Positions 8,111 through 17,910 of a stretch of 64,000 nt of DNA are shown here, in pieces. Made by a program: the position numbers and the translations under genes. This stretch comes from Flavobacterium aquidurense (GTDB lineage Bacteria > Bacteroidota > Bacteroidia > Flavobacteriales > Flavobacteriaceae): the NCBI GenBank assembly GCA_900107365.1, contig FNPS01000010.1, forward strand, positions 156,122 to 220,121, read 5' to 3'. Each line of letters begins with the position of its first letter. Position 1 is the stretch's first letter. The notes below the pieces were generated by a model. It was not told the DNA's origin. It made no database searches and saw nothing but the letters and a program-made list of their open reading frames with translations.

Positions 8111-9498
8111 AACTCGCGCGGGTCTGTCAATTTTCCTGTAACAGCAGCAGCGGCAGCCATAATTGGACTCGCTAATAATGTTCTTGAACCAGGACCCTGA
8201 CGACCTTCAAAGTTTCTGTTTGATGTACTTACTGCATATTTTCCAGCAGGAACTTTATCATCGTTCATTGCTAAACACGCTGAACATCCAGGCTGACGTA
8301 ATACAAAACCAGCTTCAGTTAAAATATCTAAAATACCTTCTTCTTTAATTTGAGCTTCAACAACGTGAGAACCCGGAACTAACCAAGCGGTAACATTATC
8401 TGCTTTTTTTCTTCCTTTTACAATTTCAGCGAAAGCTCTAAAATCTTCAATACGTCCGTTTGTACAACTTCCTAAGAAAACATAATCAATTGGTTTTCCA
8501 ATCATCACATCGTCTTCGTGGAAGCCCATGTAAGCTAAAGATTTCTTGTAAGTTTCGGCACCACCTTCAACTTGATTAGCGTTTGGAATATGTTTAGAGA
8601 TACCAATTCCCATTCCAGGGTTAGTACCGTACGTAATCATTGGTTCAATGTCTGAAGCGTTGATATTTAATTCAGCATCAAAAACAGCATCAGCATCTGT
8701 TTTAAGTGTTTTCCAGTATTCAACAGCTTTAGTCCAGGCTTCTCCTTTTGGAGCATATAATCTTCCTTCAAGGAAATCAAAAGTTTTTTGGTCAGGAGCA
8801 ATCATACCTCCACGAGCACCCATTTCGATACTTAGGTTACAAACGGTCATACGGCCTTCCATACTCATGTTTTCGAAAACATCTCCTGCGTATTCAACAA
8901 AATATCCAGTTCCTCCTGAAGTAGTTAACTGTGCAATAATATAAAGTGCAACGTCTTTTGGACCAACACCTTTGCTCAATTGACCGTTTACGTTGATACG
9001 CATTTTCTTTGGTTTTGGCTGCATGATACATTGTGTAGAAAGTACCATTTCAACCTCAGAAGTTCCGATACCAAAAGCAATAGCACCAAAAGCACCGTGA
9101 GTAGAGGTGTGTGAATCTCCACAAACAATAGTAGCACCTGGCAAAGTAATTCCGTTTTCAGGACCAACTACGTGTACAATTCCGTTTTTAATGTGACCTA
9201 ATCCCCAGTGCGAAATTCCGTATTCGGCAGCATTATCTTCAAGTGCTTTAAGCTGATTTGCAGATAGCGCATCTTCAACTGGTAAATGTTGGTTTATGGT
9301 TGGTGTATTGTGATCTGCAGTTGCAAAAGTACGCTCTGGGTAAAGAACCTTAACGCCTCTGGCTTTTAATCCTAAAAAAGCAACAGGACTCGTAACTTCA
9401 TGAATGAAATGACGGTCAATAAAAAACACATCTGGTCCATCTTCAATTTTACGCACTACATGTGAATCCCATACTTTGTCAAATAATGTCTTACTCAT
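8104..9498 (-). CDS. leuC: 3-isopropylmalate dehydratase large subunit
   Basis: Large, [4Fe-4S]-carrying subunit of isopropylmalate isomerase. The 464-residue protein has the aconitase landmarks: DRHFIHEVTSPVAF near the N-terminus, CGDSHTSTHGAFGA (about 126-139), the first cluster cysteine in FLGSCTNGRIED (about 346-357) and the other two in QPGCSACLAMN (about 402-412), then STSNRNFEGRQG. First gene of the leu operon; a good promoter lies about 60 bases upstream. No leader peptide with leucine codons fits in the short leader. The TAG stop falls inside a repeat of the TTTTAGATT type. Confidence 0.97.
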   Translation of the reverse strand: MSKTLFDKVWDSHVVRKIEDGPDVFFIDRHFIHEVTSPVAFLGLKARGVKVLYPERTFATADHNTPTINQHLPVEDALSANQLKALEDNAAEYGISHWGLGHIKNGIVHVVGPENGITLPGATIVCGDSHTSTHGAFGAIAFGIGTSEVEMVLSTQCIMQPKPKKMRINVNGQLSKGVGPKDVALYIIAQLTTSGGTGYFVEYAGDVFENMSMEGRMTVCNLSIEMGARGGMIAPDQKTFDFLEGRLYAPKGEAWTKAVEYWKTLKTDADAVFDAELNINASDIEPMITYGTNPGMGIGISKHIPNANQVEGGAETYKKSLAYMGFHEDDVMIGKPIDYVFLGSCTNGRIEDFRAFAEIVKGRKKADNVTAWLVPGSHVVEAQIKEEGILDILTEAGFVLRQPGCSACLAMNDDKVPAGKYAVSTSNRNFEGRQGPGSRTLLASPIMAAAAAVTGKLTDPRELF

Positions 9499-9557
9499 TT
9501 TTTATTTTTTTTAATTGTAATTTCTATAATCATAGCAATTTTCTGATAATAGCAAAA

Positions 9558-9587
9558 CAAAAGTAAAAAAAGATACAAAGTGGTCAA
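9558..9587 (-). promoter_or_regulatory. Promoter of the leu operon
   Basis: Read on the minus strand: TTG (9587-9585), 19-base spacer, then TACTTTTG (9565-9558). This is an exact match to the Bacteroidetes consensus TTG-N19-TAnnTTTG, about 60 bases upstream of leuC. Confidence 0.85.
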
Positions 9588-10108
9588 TTTCAATATTTCA
9601 TTATATACGATACCCAAACTAAAATACAAATTGCGATTCGTATTTATACGTTTGTTTTTGGCCGGAAAAGGAATGATAAATCGCGTTTGTTTTTCTTTTT
9701 CAGATTAATTTTGACTGGATTGCTTTTAATTTTAATAGTTTGCAAATTTATCTTAAAATCAATATGAAATATAGTTTTTTGTTCTAAAAAATGTAACAAA
9801 ATGAATAAAAATAGTAATAATTGTTAGTTTTTGATTCTTTTGCAGAATTTCAGAAGATGTTAATTAATATGATTTTGAAGGTTGAAAAATCAATTTAGAA
9901 TGGATATTGGTAAGTTCGATTTTAATTCAAATACTACGACATCCAAGAAGTGTATTTTTATGAAAATTTATGAATTTTAAGAGAAAAATTGATTTGTTCA
10001 TAAGAATGATTTTTTGGGAGGCGAGCGTTTTCTTTCTTCCAAAAAAAGACTAAATTTGAAGTTCAAATTTTTCATTTTCTAAAATTTGCAAATCCTTCAA
10101 AAACAATT
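9588..10108. other. AT-rich divergent spacer between leuC and dnaE
   Basis: About 520 bases with no ORF of interest and no tRNA or strong hairpin. A TAAATTTG at 10051-10058 (+) could be the -7 element for dnaE, without a -33 box at normal spacing. Nothing else can be supported here. Confidence 0.4.
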
Positions 10109-13100
10109 ATGTATTTAATATTCGATACCGAAACAACCGGATTACCAAAACGCTGGGATGCTCCAATAACCGATTCTGACAACTGGCCTCGTTGTATACA
10201 GATTGCGTGGCAGTTGCATGATGAAATGGGACAGCTTATTGAACACCAGGATTATTTGGTAAAACCAGACGGATTTAATATTCCGTATGATGCCGAACGT
10301 ATTCACGGAATTTCGACTGAATTGGCTGAAGCCGATGGAATTACTTTGGAAGAAGTTTTGGAGAAATTCAATATCGCTTTAGGCAAAACCAAATTTATTG
10401 TAGGTCAGAATTTAGGTTTCGACGTTAATATTATGGGAGCTGAATTCCACAGAATGGGTGTGGATTCACCAATGAGTACGATGCCCGTTTTAGATACTTG
10501 TACCGAAGTTACGGCTTCGTTATTACAGCTTCCCGGAGGTCGTGGAGGAAGATTCAAATTGCCGACCTTAACTGAATTACACAGCTATCTTTTTAATAAA
10601 CCTTTCGCGGAAGCGCACAATGCAACTGCCGACGTTGAGGCAACTACGCGTTGTTTTTTAGAATTAATTAGAAGAGAGGTTTTTACCAAAGAAGAATTAG
10701 ATGTTCCGAAGGAATATTTCAAGGAATTTCAGGAAAGAAATCCGCAGGAATTTCCGTTAATCGGATTAAAACACATCAATTTAAAAGCGGCTTCTGACAA
10801 AATCAGGGAGCAAATAAAAGCTTTGCAATCTGATGATAAACAAACTACGGTTTCAGCATCAGACAGAGAAGACTTTAAAGCAGCCAAATATTCACACTTA
10901 CACAATCATACGCAGTTTTCGGTGCTTCAATCGACTATAGGTATTGCAAATATTGTTGCAGCTACAGCCAAAAACGGAATGCCGGCCGTTGCCATGACCG
11001 ATACCGGAAACATGATGGGCGCTTTTCACTTTGTGAGCGCTGTTATGAATCACAATAAAGCGGCTTCCGGAAAAAATAAGGCTTTGGTTGAAGCCGGTTC
11101 AGAACCTACTGAAACCGAAATAAAACCAATCGTAGGCTGTGAGTTTAATGTCTGCGACAATCACTTAGATAAAAGTAAAAAAGACAACGGAAATCAGGTT
11201 GTGTTATTAGCCAAAAATAAAGCCGGTTATCACAATTTGGCAAAAATGTCGTCGATCGCTTTTACAGAAGGATTTTATTATGTTCCGAGAATTGATCGAA
11301 ATATCATCGAAAAATACAAAGGAGATATTATGGTTTTGTCCGGGAATTTGTATGGAGAAATCCAGAGTAAAATTCTGAACATCGGTGAAAACCAGGCCGA
11401 AGAAGCGTTGATTTGGTGGAAAGAACAATTTGGAGATGATTTTTATCTGGAAGTCATGCGCCACAATCAGGAAGATGAAAATCGAGTAAACAAAACCCTG
11501 ATTGAGTTTTCTAAGAAACACAATGTCAAATTAATTGCGACCAATAATACTTATTATTTAAATAAAGAAGATGCCAATGCACACGATATTTTATTGTGTG
11601 TAAAAGATGGTGAAAAACAGGCAACGCCAATTGGCCGTGGTCGTGGTTACCGTTACGGACTGCCTAATCAGGAATACTACTATAAGTCGGAAGAAGAGAT
11701 GAAAAAACTCTTTTCTGATTTACCGGAAGCTATTATCAACATTCAGGAGATTGTAGATAAAGTGGAAGGTTATTCGCTTTATCGTGATGTATTACTTCCA
11801 AAATTTGATATTCCGGAAGAATTTGTAGTTGTTGAAGATGAAGCTGATGGTGGAGTTCGAGGGGAAAATAAATATTTGCGCCACCTTACTATGGAAGGTG
11901 CCAAAAGAAGATATGGCGAAATAACCGAATCAATTCAGGAACGTTTGGATTTTGAGTTATTAACGATTTCAAACTCCGGATATCCGGGTTACTTTTTGAT
12001 CGTTCAGGATTTCATCGCCGAAGCCAGAAACATGGACGTTTCGGTGGGACCGGGTCGTGGATCTGCTGCCGGTTCAGCGGTAGCCTATTGTTTAGGAATT
12101 ACAAACATTGACCCGATTAAGTACGATTTGCTTTTTGAGCGTTTCCTTAATCCGGATCGTGTGTCCATGCCCGATATTGATATTGACTTTGATGATGAAG
12201 GTCGTGGTCGTGTAATGGATTATGTAATCAATAAGTATGGTAAAAATCAGGTTGCCCAAATTATTACTTATGGTAAAATGGCAACCAAATCAGCGATTCG
12301 TGATACGGCGCGTGTATTGGATTTACCCTTATTTGAAGCCGACAGAATCGCGAAACTGATTCCGGCAATGATGCCTTCTAAATGGAATTTGGCACGTTTT
12401 ATTTCGGAGAACGAAGATGAGGTTAAAAAAGCGCTTCGTTCAGATGAATTTGATAATGTAAAAGAATTGATCGCCATTGCCCATGAAGGAGATTTGGCCG
12501 GAGAAACAATTCAACAGGCAAAAATTCTTGAGGGATCGATGCGAAATACCGGAATTCACGCCTGTGGGGTAATCATTACGCCTTCGGATATTACGAATTT
12601 CGTACCCGTTACAACAGCAAAAGATTCTGATTTATATGTAACACAGTTTGATAACTCGGTTGCTGAAAGTGCCGGATTGCTGAAAATGGACTTCTTGGGT
12701 CTGAAGACCCTTACCTTAATAAAAGATACCGTTAAACTGGTAAAATACAGAACAAATATTGATCTGGATCCCGATACATTTCCTATTGATGATCCTGAAA
12801 CGTATGCACTTTTCCAAAGAGGAGAAACGGTTGGAATCTTCCAATACGAGTCACCCGGAATGCAGAAATACATGAAAGATCTGAAGCCTACGGTTTTTGG
12901 AGATTTAATTGCGATGAACGCCTTGTACCGTCCGGGGCCTTTAGAATATATTCCGTCTTTCGTTCGAAGAAAAAATGGTGATGAAGAAATAAAATACGAT
13001 TTAGATGCCTGTGAAGAATATTTAGGAGAAACTTACGGGATTACGGTTTACCAGGAGCAGGTAATGCTTTTGTCGCAATCGCTGGCTGACTTTACAAAAG

Positions 13101-14647
13101 GTGAGGCTGACGTTTTGCGTAAAGCGATGGGTAAGAAACAAAAGGAAGTTCTGGATAAAATGAAGCCTAAGTTTGTTGAGCAGGCTTCGGCAAAGGGCCA
13201 TGATGCAAAGGTTCTGGAGAAAATCTGGAAAGACTGGGAAGCTTTTGCAAGTTACGCCTTCAACAAATCGCACTCGACCTGTTATGCCTGGATTGCATAC
13301 CAAACGGCTTATTTAAAAGCGCATTATCCAGCTGAATATATGGCAGCGGTACTTTCGAATAATATGAACGATATCAAACAGGTTTCGTTTTTTATGGAAG
13401 AATGTAAGCGAATGGGCTTAGAGGTTTTGGGTCCGGATGTAAATGAATCGTATTATAAATTTACGGTAAACGATAGCTATGCTGTTCGTTTTGGTATGGG
13501 AGCAATTAAAGGAGTGGGTTCCGGAGCTGTAGCCACAATTGTTGAAAACAGAAAAGACGGAAGATATAAATCGATTTTTGATTTGGCGAAACGTATCGAT
13601 TTACGTGCTGCCAATAAAAAAGCGATTGAAAACTTAGCTTTAGCAGGAGGTTTTGACTCTTTTGAAGGAACAACCAGGGCGCAATATTTTCATGATGATG
13701 GTGATGGAATTACCTTTTATGAAAAAGCGATACGTTACGGATCAAAATTTCAGGAAAATGAGAATTCATCACAGGTAAGCTTATTTGGTGAAACCAGTGA
13801 GGTGCAAATCGCTGAGCCTGTTGTGCCTCCATGTGAAGACTGGAGTACAATGGAAAAATTGGCCAAGGAAAAGGAAGTGGTGGGAATTTATATTTCAGGA
13901 CATCCTTTGGACGATTTTAGATTTGAGATGAAATACTTCTGCAACGCCCGATTGGAAGCGCTGAAAAGTATGAATGAATATGTGGGGAAAAATCTAAATT
14001 TTGCCGGAATCATTAACAATGTACAACATCGTGTGGCCAAAAACGGAAAAGGCTGGGCGGTATTTAATTTAGAAGGATATGATGAAAGTTATGAGTTTAA
14101 GATTTTTGGTGAAGAATACCTGAAATTCCGTCATTTCCTGATTCAGAATAACTTTGCTTATTTGAAAATTTTAATAAAAGACGGCTGGGTAAATCACGAT
14201 ACAGGTAAAAAGTCTGATCCGAGACTGACGTTTGTTGAGGTTCGACAATTACAGGATGTATTAGAGGCTTTTGCTAAAAAATTGATTTTGCTATTGAATA
14301 TTAAAGATCTGCAAACTGATTTCATTCATACACTGAGTCATTTGTTTAATGCCTATAAAGGAGATAATTCTGTGACTTTTGAGATCATGGAATTAGAAAA
14401 AATAAAACGTTTGGTTGCCGTTGAAACTAATGCTGATTTTGAAGAAAGCGAAGATGCAGTTTTTGTAGATGAAAGTGAAGATGCAGATTCTCCGATGGAA
14501 GAAACCAAAATACAAGAGGTAAAAGAAGTTGAAGAAATAAAAGTAGTAACCAAACTGACTATGCCGAGCAGAAGATTGAAAGTGAGAATTTCGACTGAGT
14601 TATTGCAGGAATTAGAAAAACTTCAGATAAATTTTAAGCTGAATTAA
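10109..14647 (+). CDS. dnaE: DNA polymerase III alpha subunit with fused N-terminal DEDDh exonuclease
   Basis: Replicative DNA polymerase of 1512 residues. Residues 1-190 form a DnaQ-like 3'-5' exonuclease (FDTETTGLP with catalytic Asp6 and Glu8, then GQNLGFDVN and HNATADVEATTR with the His-x4-Asp). A PHP domain starts at YSHLHNHTQFSVLQS near residue 262. The C-family polymerase core has GPGRGSAAGSAVAYCLG and the catalytic aspartates D689 and D691 in PDIDIDFDD plus D861 in KMDFLGLKTL. The tail includes helix-hairpin-helix and OB-fold parts, followed by an acidic stretch. Fusion of proofreading and polymerase in one chain is known in Bacteroidetes and probably replaces a separate epsilon subunit. 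Confidence 0.95.
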   Translation: MYLIFDTETTGLPKRWDAPITDSDNWPRCIQIAWQLHDEMGQLIEHQDYLVKPDGFNIPYDAERIHGISTELAEADGITLEEVLEKFNIALGKTKFIVGQNLGFDVNIMGAEFHRMGVDSPMSTMPVLDTCTEVTASLLQLPGGRGGRFKLPTLTELHSYLFNKPFAEAHNATADVEATTRCFLELIRREVFTKEELDVPKEYFKEFQERNPQEFPLIGLKHINLKAASDKIREQIKALQSDDKQTTVSASDREDFKAAKYSHLHNHTQFSVLQSTIGIANIVAATAKNGMPAVAMTDTGNMMGAFHFVSAVMNHNKAASGKNKALVEAGSEPTETEIKPIVGCEFNVCDNHLDKSKKDNGNQVVLLAKNKAGYHNLAKMSSIAFTEGFYYVPRIDRNIIEKYKGDIMVLSGNLYGEIQSKILNIGENQAEEALIWWKEQFGDDFYLEVMRHNQEDENRVNKTLIEFSKKHNVKLIATNNTYYLNKEDANAHDILLCVKDGEKQATPIGRGRGYRYGLPNQEYYYKSEEEMKKLFSDLPEAIINIQEIVDKVEGYSLYRDVLLPKFDIPEEFVVVEDEADGGVRGENKYLRHLTMEGAKRRYGEITESIQERLDFELLTISNSGYPGYFLIVQDFIAEARNMDVSVGPGRGSAAGSAVAYCLGITNIDPIKYDLLFERFLNPDRVSMPDIDIDFDDEGRGRVMDYVINKYGKNQVAQIITYGKMATKSAIRDTARVLDLPLFEADRIAKLIPAMMPSKWNLARFISENEDEVKKALRSDEFDNVKELIAIAHEGDLAGETIQQAKILEGSMRNTGIHACGVIITPSDITNFVPVTTAKDSDLYVTQFDNSVAESAGLLKMDFLGLKTLTLIKDTVKLVKYRTNIDLDPDTFPIDDPETYALFQRGETVGIFQYESPGMQKYMKDLKPTVFGDLIAMNALYRPGPLEYIPSFVRRKNGDEEIKYDLDACEEYLGETYGITVYQEQVMLLSQSLADFTKGEADVLRKAMGKKQKEVLDKMKPKFVEQASAKGHDAKVLEKIWKDWEAFASYAFNKSHSTCYAWIAYQTAYLKAHYPAEYMAAVLSNNMNDIKQVSFFMEECKRMGLEVLGPDVNESYYKFTVNDSYAVRFGMGAIKGVGSGAVATIVENRKDGRYKSIFDLAKRIDLRAANKKAIENLALAGGFDSFEGTTRAQYFHDDGDGITFYEKAIRYGSKFQENENSSQVSLFGETSEVQIAEPVVPPCEDWSTMEKLAKEKEVVGIYISGHPLDDFRFEMKYFCNARLEALKSMNEYVGKNLNFAGIINNVQHRVAKNGKGWAVFNLEGYDESYEFKIFGEEYLKFRHFLIQNNFAYLKILIKDGWVNHDTGKKSDPRLTFVEVRQLQDVLEAFAKKLILLLNIKDLQTDFIHTLSHLFNAYKGDNSVTFEIMELEKIKRLVAVETNADFEESEDAVFVDESEDADSPMEETKIQEVKEVEEIKVVTKLTMPSRRLKVRISTELLQELEKLQINFKLN

Positions 14648-14824
14648 ATTTTAACAGTTAAAATTTAGAATTATGTAAAATTTTTATGTTAAAAATATGC
14701 ATGCATAATAGTTTTTTAGTAATATTGCCCGAAATTACAACGATTTCGTACCAAGTCTAACTTTGCGAACTAAAAGAATATGTTAAAATATTTTATGTTT
14801 GCATAAATTAATTAAATCAGAATT

Positions 14825-15796
14825 ATGAAAAAGAACCTATTTTTACTAGGATTATTAGTTTGCTCTATGGCCACAATGGCGCAAACAGAAAAAGCAGATA
14901 AACCAGAAAGCTGGTATTTTAAATTGGGTGGATCTTATTTCAACCAAACTGCTTCGACAGAATTTCCTGTTGTTGGAGGTCAATTGCCAAACAGAGATGT
15001 TTATGAAGGTACCTTAGCAAATAATAAATTAGTTTCTAGAGAAGGTATTACAGGCTCTTTTGGACAAGGTTTCAGATCTGGAATCACAGCTGGTTACCGT
15101 TTTTCTACACGTTTAGGAGTTGAGATGGCTGCAAATTACTATGTTAGTAATACTAAAACGATGGCACAAACTACAAACAGACTTATTTCATATAATCCAG
15201 CAACTAGCCCGGCGGCTACTTATTTAAGTTTTACTGCTGAAGGAGAAATTAAAGCTTTTGATTTAGCTCCTGCACTTGTAATGTTTTTAGGTGAAGCTCA
15301 TGGTTTTGAACCTTATACTAAAGTTGGTATTATTGTTCCAATTCACGGTACATTAGACATTAAAACAGATAGACAATACTCTACTTTCGTAGGTGCGAAT
15401 CAAGTTGCTTCAACAAACGCTTATTCAGAGGATGTTGTTAAACCTAATCCTTCACTTGGTTTTATGGCTTCTATTGGTACTTCTTATAAATTAGGAAAAC
15501 ATATTTCAGCTTTCGCAGAAATAGAATACCGTAATTTTACAGTACATGGTAAAACTAAAGAAACTGAAGTATATACTGAAAATGGTGTAGATAAATTAAA
15601 TACTGCAACTACTTTCCGTCCTGATGCATCATATTCTGCAAGTCATACTAAATATGTTGAAACAATCAATTCGACTTCAAATAGTAAAGTAACTAATGCA
15701 GCTGGTTTTGATAATACTAAAGCTACTGATGATGTTAGTACATATGTTGGAATCTCTGGTTTAGGATTAACTTTAGGTCTTAAATACAGCCTATAA
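14825..15796 (+). CDS. Outer-membrane beta-barrel protein
   Basis: Exported protein of 323 residues with a signal peptide (MKKNLFLLGLLVCSMATMAQ, cleavage after about residue 19). The rest consists of alternating amphipathic strands (WYFKLGGSYF, RSGITAGYRFSTRLGVEMAANYY, KAFDLAPALVMFLG, YTKVGIIVPIHG, HISAFAEIEYRNF) and ends in a C-terminal aromatic-rich strand LGLTLGLKYSL, as in OMP_b-brl proteins. Probably a small outer-membrane barrel of unknown ligand. Two TAnnTTTG elements lie upstream (14758-14765 and 14794-14801), neither with a good -33 box. A strong terminator follows. Confidence 0.75.
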   Translation: MKKNLFLLGLLVCSMATMAQTEKADKPESWYFKLGGSYFNQTASTEFPVVGGQLPNRDVYEGTLANNKLVSREGITGSFGQGFRSGITAGYRFSTRLGVEMAANYYVSNTKTMAQTTNRLISYNPATSPAATYLSFTAEGEIKAFDLAPALVMFLGEAHGFEPYTKVGIIVPIHGTLDIKTDRQYSTFVGANQVASTNAYSEDVVKPNPSLGFMASIGTSYKLGKHISAFAEIEYRNFTVHGKTKETEVYTENGVDKLNTATTFRPDASYSASHTKYVETINSTSNSKVTNAAGFDNTKATDDVSTYVGISGLGLTLGLKYSL

Positions 15797-15820
15797 TTCT
15801 AAAGAAATTTATAGTTTATA

Positions 15821-15855
15821 AAAAGAGGATATTCGAAAGAGTATCCTCTTTTTTT
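15821..15855 (+). terminator. Rho-independent terminator
   Basis: Arms AAAAGAGGATA and TATCCTCTTTT around a short loop containing CGAAAG, followed by a T-run, 25 bases after the barrel-protein stop. Confidence 0.88.
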
Positions 15856-15924
15856 ACGTCTTTCCGTAATGAAATGTCTTTTATAAATTATAGTTTAGGC
15901 GCCAATTACTTAATACATATTTTA

Positions 15925-16542
15925 ATGAAGAAAATTACTTTTGTCATCCTTTTTTTAAGTGTAATACATTTTATCCAGGGTCAGGAAAAAGGAAAGTTTA
16001 GATTTGGTTTAGATGCCGGTTTAGTCGCAGGTGCAGCTGGTGGAGGTGGTGGAACATTTGTAATAGAACCTAAATTTAATTTAAAAGATAATTTAAATGT
16101 TGGACTCCGCTTTGAGGGAGCTGGAATGTTTAAAGATTTATATTATATTGATGCGGAAAGAGATAATTATAATACTACAGAAATGGTAAGTTTTTCTTTT
16201 TTAGCAACGTCTGATTATTATTACGCTATAAAAAAGGAAGGACGTGGATCATTTGCACCCTTTGTTGGAGGAGGTTTAGGAATTTACAAAGTTTCAAATG
16301 TATATTATACGGCTGAGCAGCTTGATGCTAATAATTCTCATAATACCAAAGCAAGCTCAGTTTTTGGAGGAATGCTTCGTACGGGTTTTGAATGGAGAAA
16401 GTTTAGATTGACAGCAGAGTATAATTTTGTTCCGAAAACAGATTTGCAAGATTATTATGGAAATGTAATAGGTGAGGAGAAAAATAGCTATTTTGGATTG
16501 ACTATTGGCTTTTACTTAGGTGGAGGAAAATGGCGTAGGTAA
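15925..16542 (+). CDS. Small outer-membrane beta-barrel protein
   Basis: Exported protein of 205 residues from the ATG at 15925. An upstream in-frame ATG at 15874 would add 17 residues before the signal peptide (MKKITFVILFLSVIHFIQG), so the inner start is preferred. The mature part has barrel-like strands (KFRFGLDAGLVAGAAGGGGG, NVGLRFEGAGMF, FAPFVGGGLGIYK, GMLRTGFEWRKFRLTAEYNF) and ends SYFGLTIGFYLGGGKWRR. It resembles the OmpA-like or opacity-type eight-strand barrels common in Bacteroidetes; function unknown. It follows a terminator, so it has its own promoter, and ends before a shared terminator. Confidence 0.7.
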   Translation: MKKITFVILFLSVIHFIQGQEKGKFRFGLDAGLVAGAAGGGGGTFVIEPKFNLKDNLNVGLRFEGAGMFKDLYYIDAERDNYNTTEMVSFSFLATSDYYYAIKKEGRGSFAPFVGGGLGIYKVSNVYYTAEQLDANNSHNTKASSVFGGMLRTGFEWRKFRLTAEYNFVPKTDLQDYYGNVIGEEKNSYFGLTIGFYLGGGKWRR

Positions 16543-16558
16543 AATTCATCGATAAAAA

Positions 16559-16600
16559 ATAAAAAACCTTTGAGGCATCATTCGCTTCAAAGGTTTTTTT
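16559..16600. terminator. Probable bidirectional terminator
   Basis: AAAAAACCTTTGAGGC pairs with GCTTCAAAGGTTTTTT (one G-T pair), with A-run and T-run on the two sides. It lies between the convergent barrel gene and oxidoreductase gene and can end transcription from both. Confidence 0.82.
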
Positions 16601-16619
16601 GTTAGTATTTTGAACGAAA

Positions 16620-17609
16620 CTATAAATTCCTAAACTCGTTCAAAACTTCATCAATAACCCAAGTTGTTCTGGCTGCAGAAGTTCCTTTTGACGGATTTAC
16701 ACCTTCATTGCCTAAAAGTTCTGCAACAACAGTTTCAATTAAGGGTTGTTGAATATGAAGCGGATTTTCAATCGTAATACTTTCTTTTTCTCCATTTACA
16801 TATTGTACATGAATAGGATCATTTCCGAAAGTTGAAAAGGATATTTTGCCTTTGTCGCCTACAATTTCAGTATTGTCATAACGTTCAAAACTGGCAAAGT
16901 TCCATAAGCCTGTTCCGTGAATTCCGTTTTCAAATAGAAAGGACATCGAAACCGAATCTTCGGCCGGATACGCTTTAAGCTGAGAGCTTGCATGCCCGCG
17001 AACCGATTTAATCGGGCCTAAAACAAAATCAAGGAAATCCAAGGTATGACAGGCTAAATCGACAAATATTCCACCACCTGAAATATGCGGTAAAACGGTC
17101 CAGGGCAAATTGATTTCGTCATCATAACGTTCTTCAAACGGATGATATAAAACGCAATTTACATGTCTTACAGTTCCAATTTTATTCTGATCGATTAGTT
17201 CTTTTATTTTTAAGAATCGTGGTAAACTTCTTCTATAATAGGCTACAAATAATGGAACATTGTGTTCTTTGCAAACGCTGATCATCTCATTACATTCTTC
17301 AAATGTCAGTGCCATTGGTTTTTCTACATACACCGGCTTTCCTGCTTTGGCGCATAAAATAGTGTATTCTTTATGAGATGATGGAGGAGTCGCGATATAA
17401 ACTGCATCAACTTCGGGATCGTTGATCAGATCAATTGCATTCGAATACCATTTTGGTACATTATGACGTTTGGCATAATCTTCGGCAAGTTTGGCATCTC
17501 TTCGCATTACAGCAACTAGTGCTGAATTTGGCGTTTTTTGAAAGGCAGGACCACTTTTAACTTCAGTTACATTTCCACAGCCTATAATTCCCCATTTTAT
17601 GATTTTCAT
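16620..17609 (-). CDS. Gfo/Idh/MocA-family oxidoreductase
   Basis: Cytoplasmic NAD(P)-dependent oxidoreductase of 329 residues, probably acting on a sugar or sugar derivative. The N-terminal Rossmann motif is WGIIGCGNVTEVKSG (about 5-19); the family lysine lies in YVEKPMALTFEE (about 93-104), followed by a C-terminal alpha/beta domain with GGGIFVDLACHTLDFLDF (about 177-194), where the Cys-His pair sits at the position of the catalytic histidine region. Length is normal. No sugar-metabolism neighbours, so the substrate stays unknown. It lies between a shared terminator and a repeat-rich spacer. Confidence 0.88.
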   Translation of the reverse strand: MKIIKWGIIGCGNVTEVKSGPAFQKTPNSALVAVMRRDAKLAEDYAKRHNVPKWYSNAIDLINDPEVDAVYIATPPSSHKEYTILCAKAGKPVYVEKPMALTFEECNEMISVCKEHNVPLFVAYYRRSLPRFLKIKELIDQNKIGTVRHVNCVLYHPFEERYDDEINLPWTVLPHISGGGIFVDLACHTLDFLDFVLGPIKSVRGHASSQLKAYPAEDSVSMSFLFENGIHGTGLWNFASFERYDNTEIVGDKGKISFSTFGNDPIHVQYVNGEKESITIENPLHIQQPLIETVVAELLGNEGVNPSKGTSAARTTWVIDEVLNEFRNL

Positions 17610-17640
17610 TTTTTCATTTTTTATTTAATTCAAATTTAAG

Positions 17641-17830
17641 AGAAAAAAAGTTAGCCACGACCCGAGCGATAGCGAACAGGCGAAGCAATTCACGAATTTT
17701 TTTTCACGCTCCCGATAGCTATCGGGATAAAAAAGATTTAAGCAGATACACACAGATTTTTTTTTCTTTTAAAATCAAATTAATCTGCCTAAATCTGCAG
17801 AATCTGCGTGAAACAAATTCTAGGCAGCCG
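17641..17830. repeat. Dispersed repeat cluster
   Basis: Contains the block CGACCCGAGCGATAGCGAAC plus AGGCGAAGCAATTCACGAA (also found, inverted, in the 24.5-25.3 kb array), the perfect palindrome CCCGATAGCTATCGGG at 17711-17726, and AAATCTGC/CGTGAAAC blocks. Noncoding spacer material. Confidence 0.75.
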
Positions 17831-17839
17831 TAAAAAAAA

Positions 17840-17891
17840 TAGCCACGAATTCACGAATTAAAATCAATATTAATTCGTGAATTCGTGGCTA
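17840..17891 (-). terminator. 21-bp perfect inverted repeat acting as terminator for the peptidase gene
   Basis: Arms 17840-17860 and 17871-17891 (TAGCCACGAATTCACGAATT...) are perfect reverse complements with a 10-base loop. On the minus strand it lies 20 bases after the prolyl oligopeptidase stop and is followed by a long T-run. The same repeat occurs at 59384-59441. Confidence 0.75.
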
Positions 17892-17910
17892 AAAAAACTT
17901 AAACTTTACT

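Noticed and set aside
9499..9558. Leucine attenuator with leader peptide upstream of leuC
   Set aside because: The leader between promoter and start is only about 50-60 bases and has no ORF with leucine codons and no terminator hairpin.
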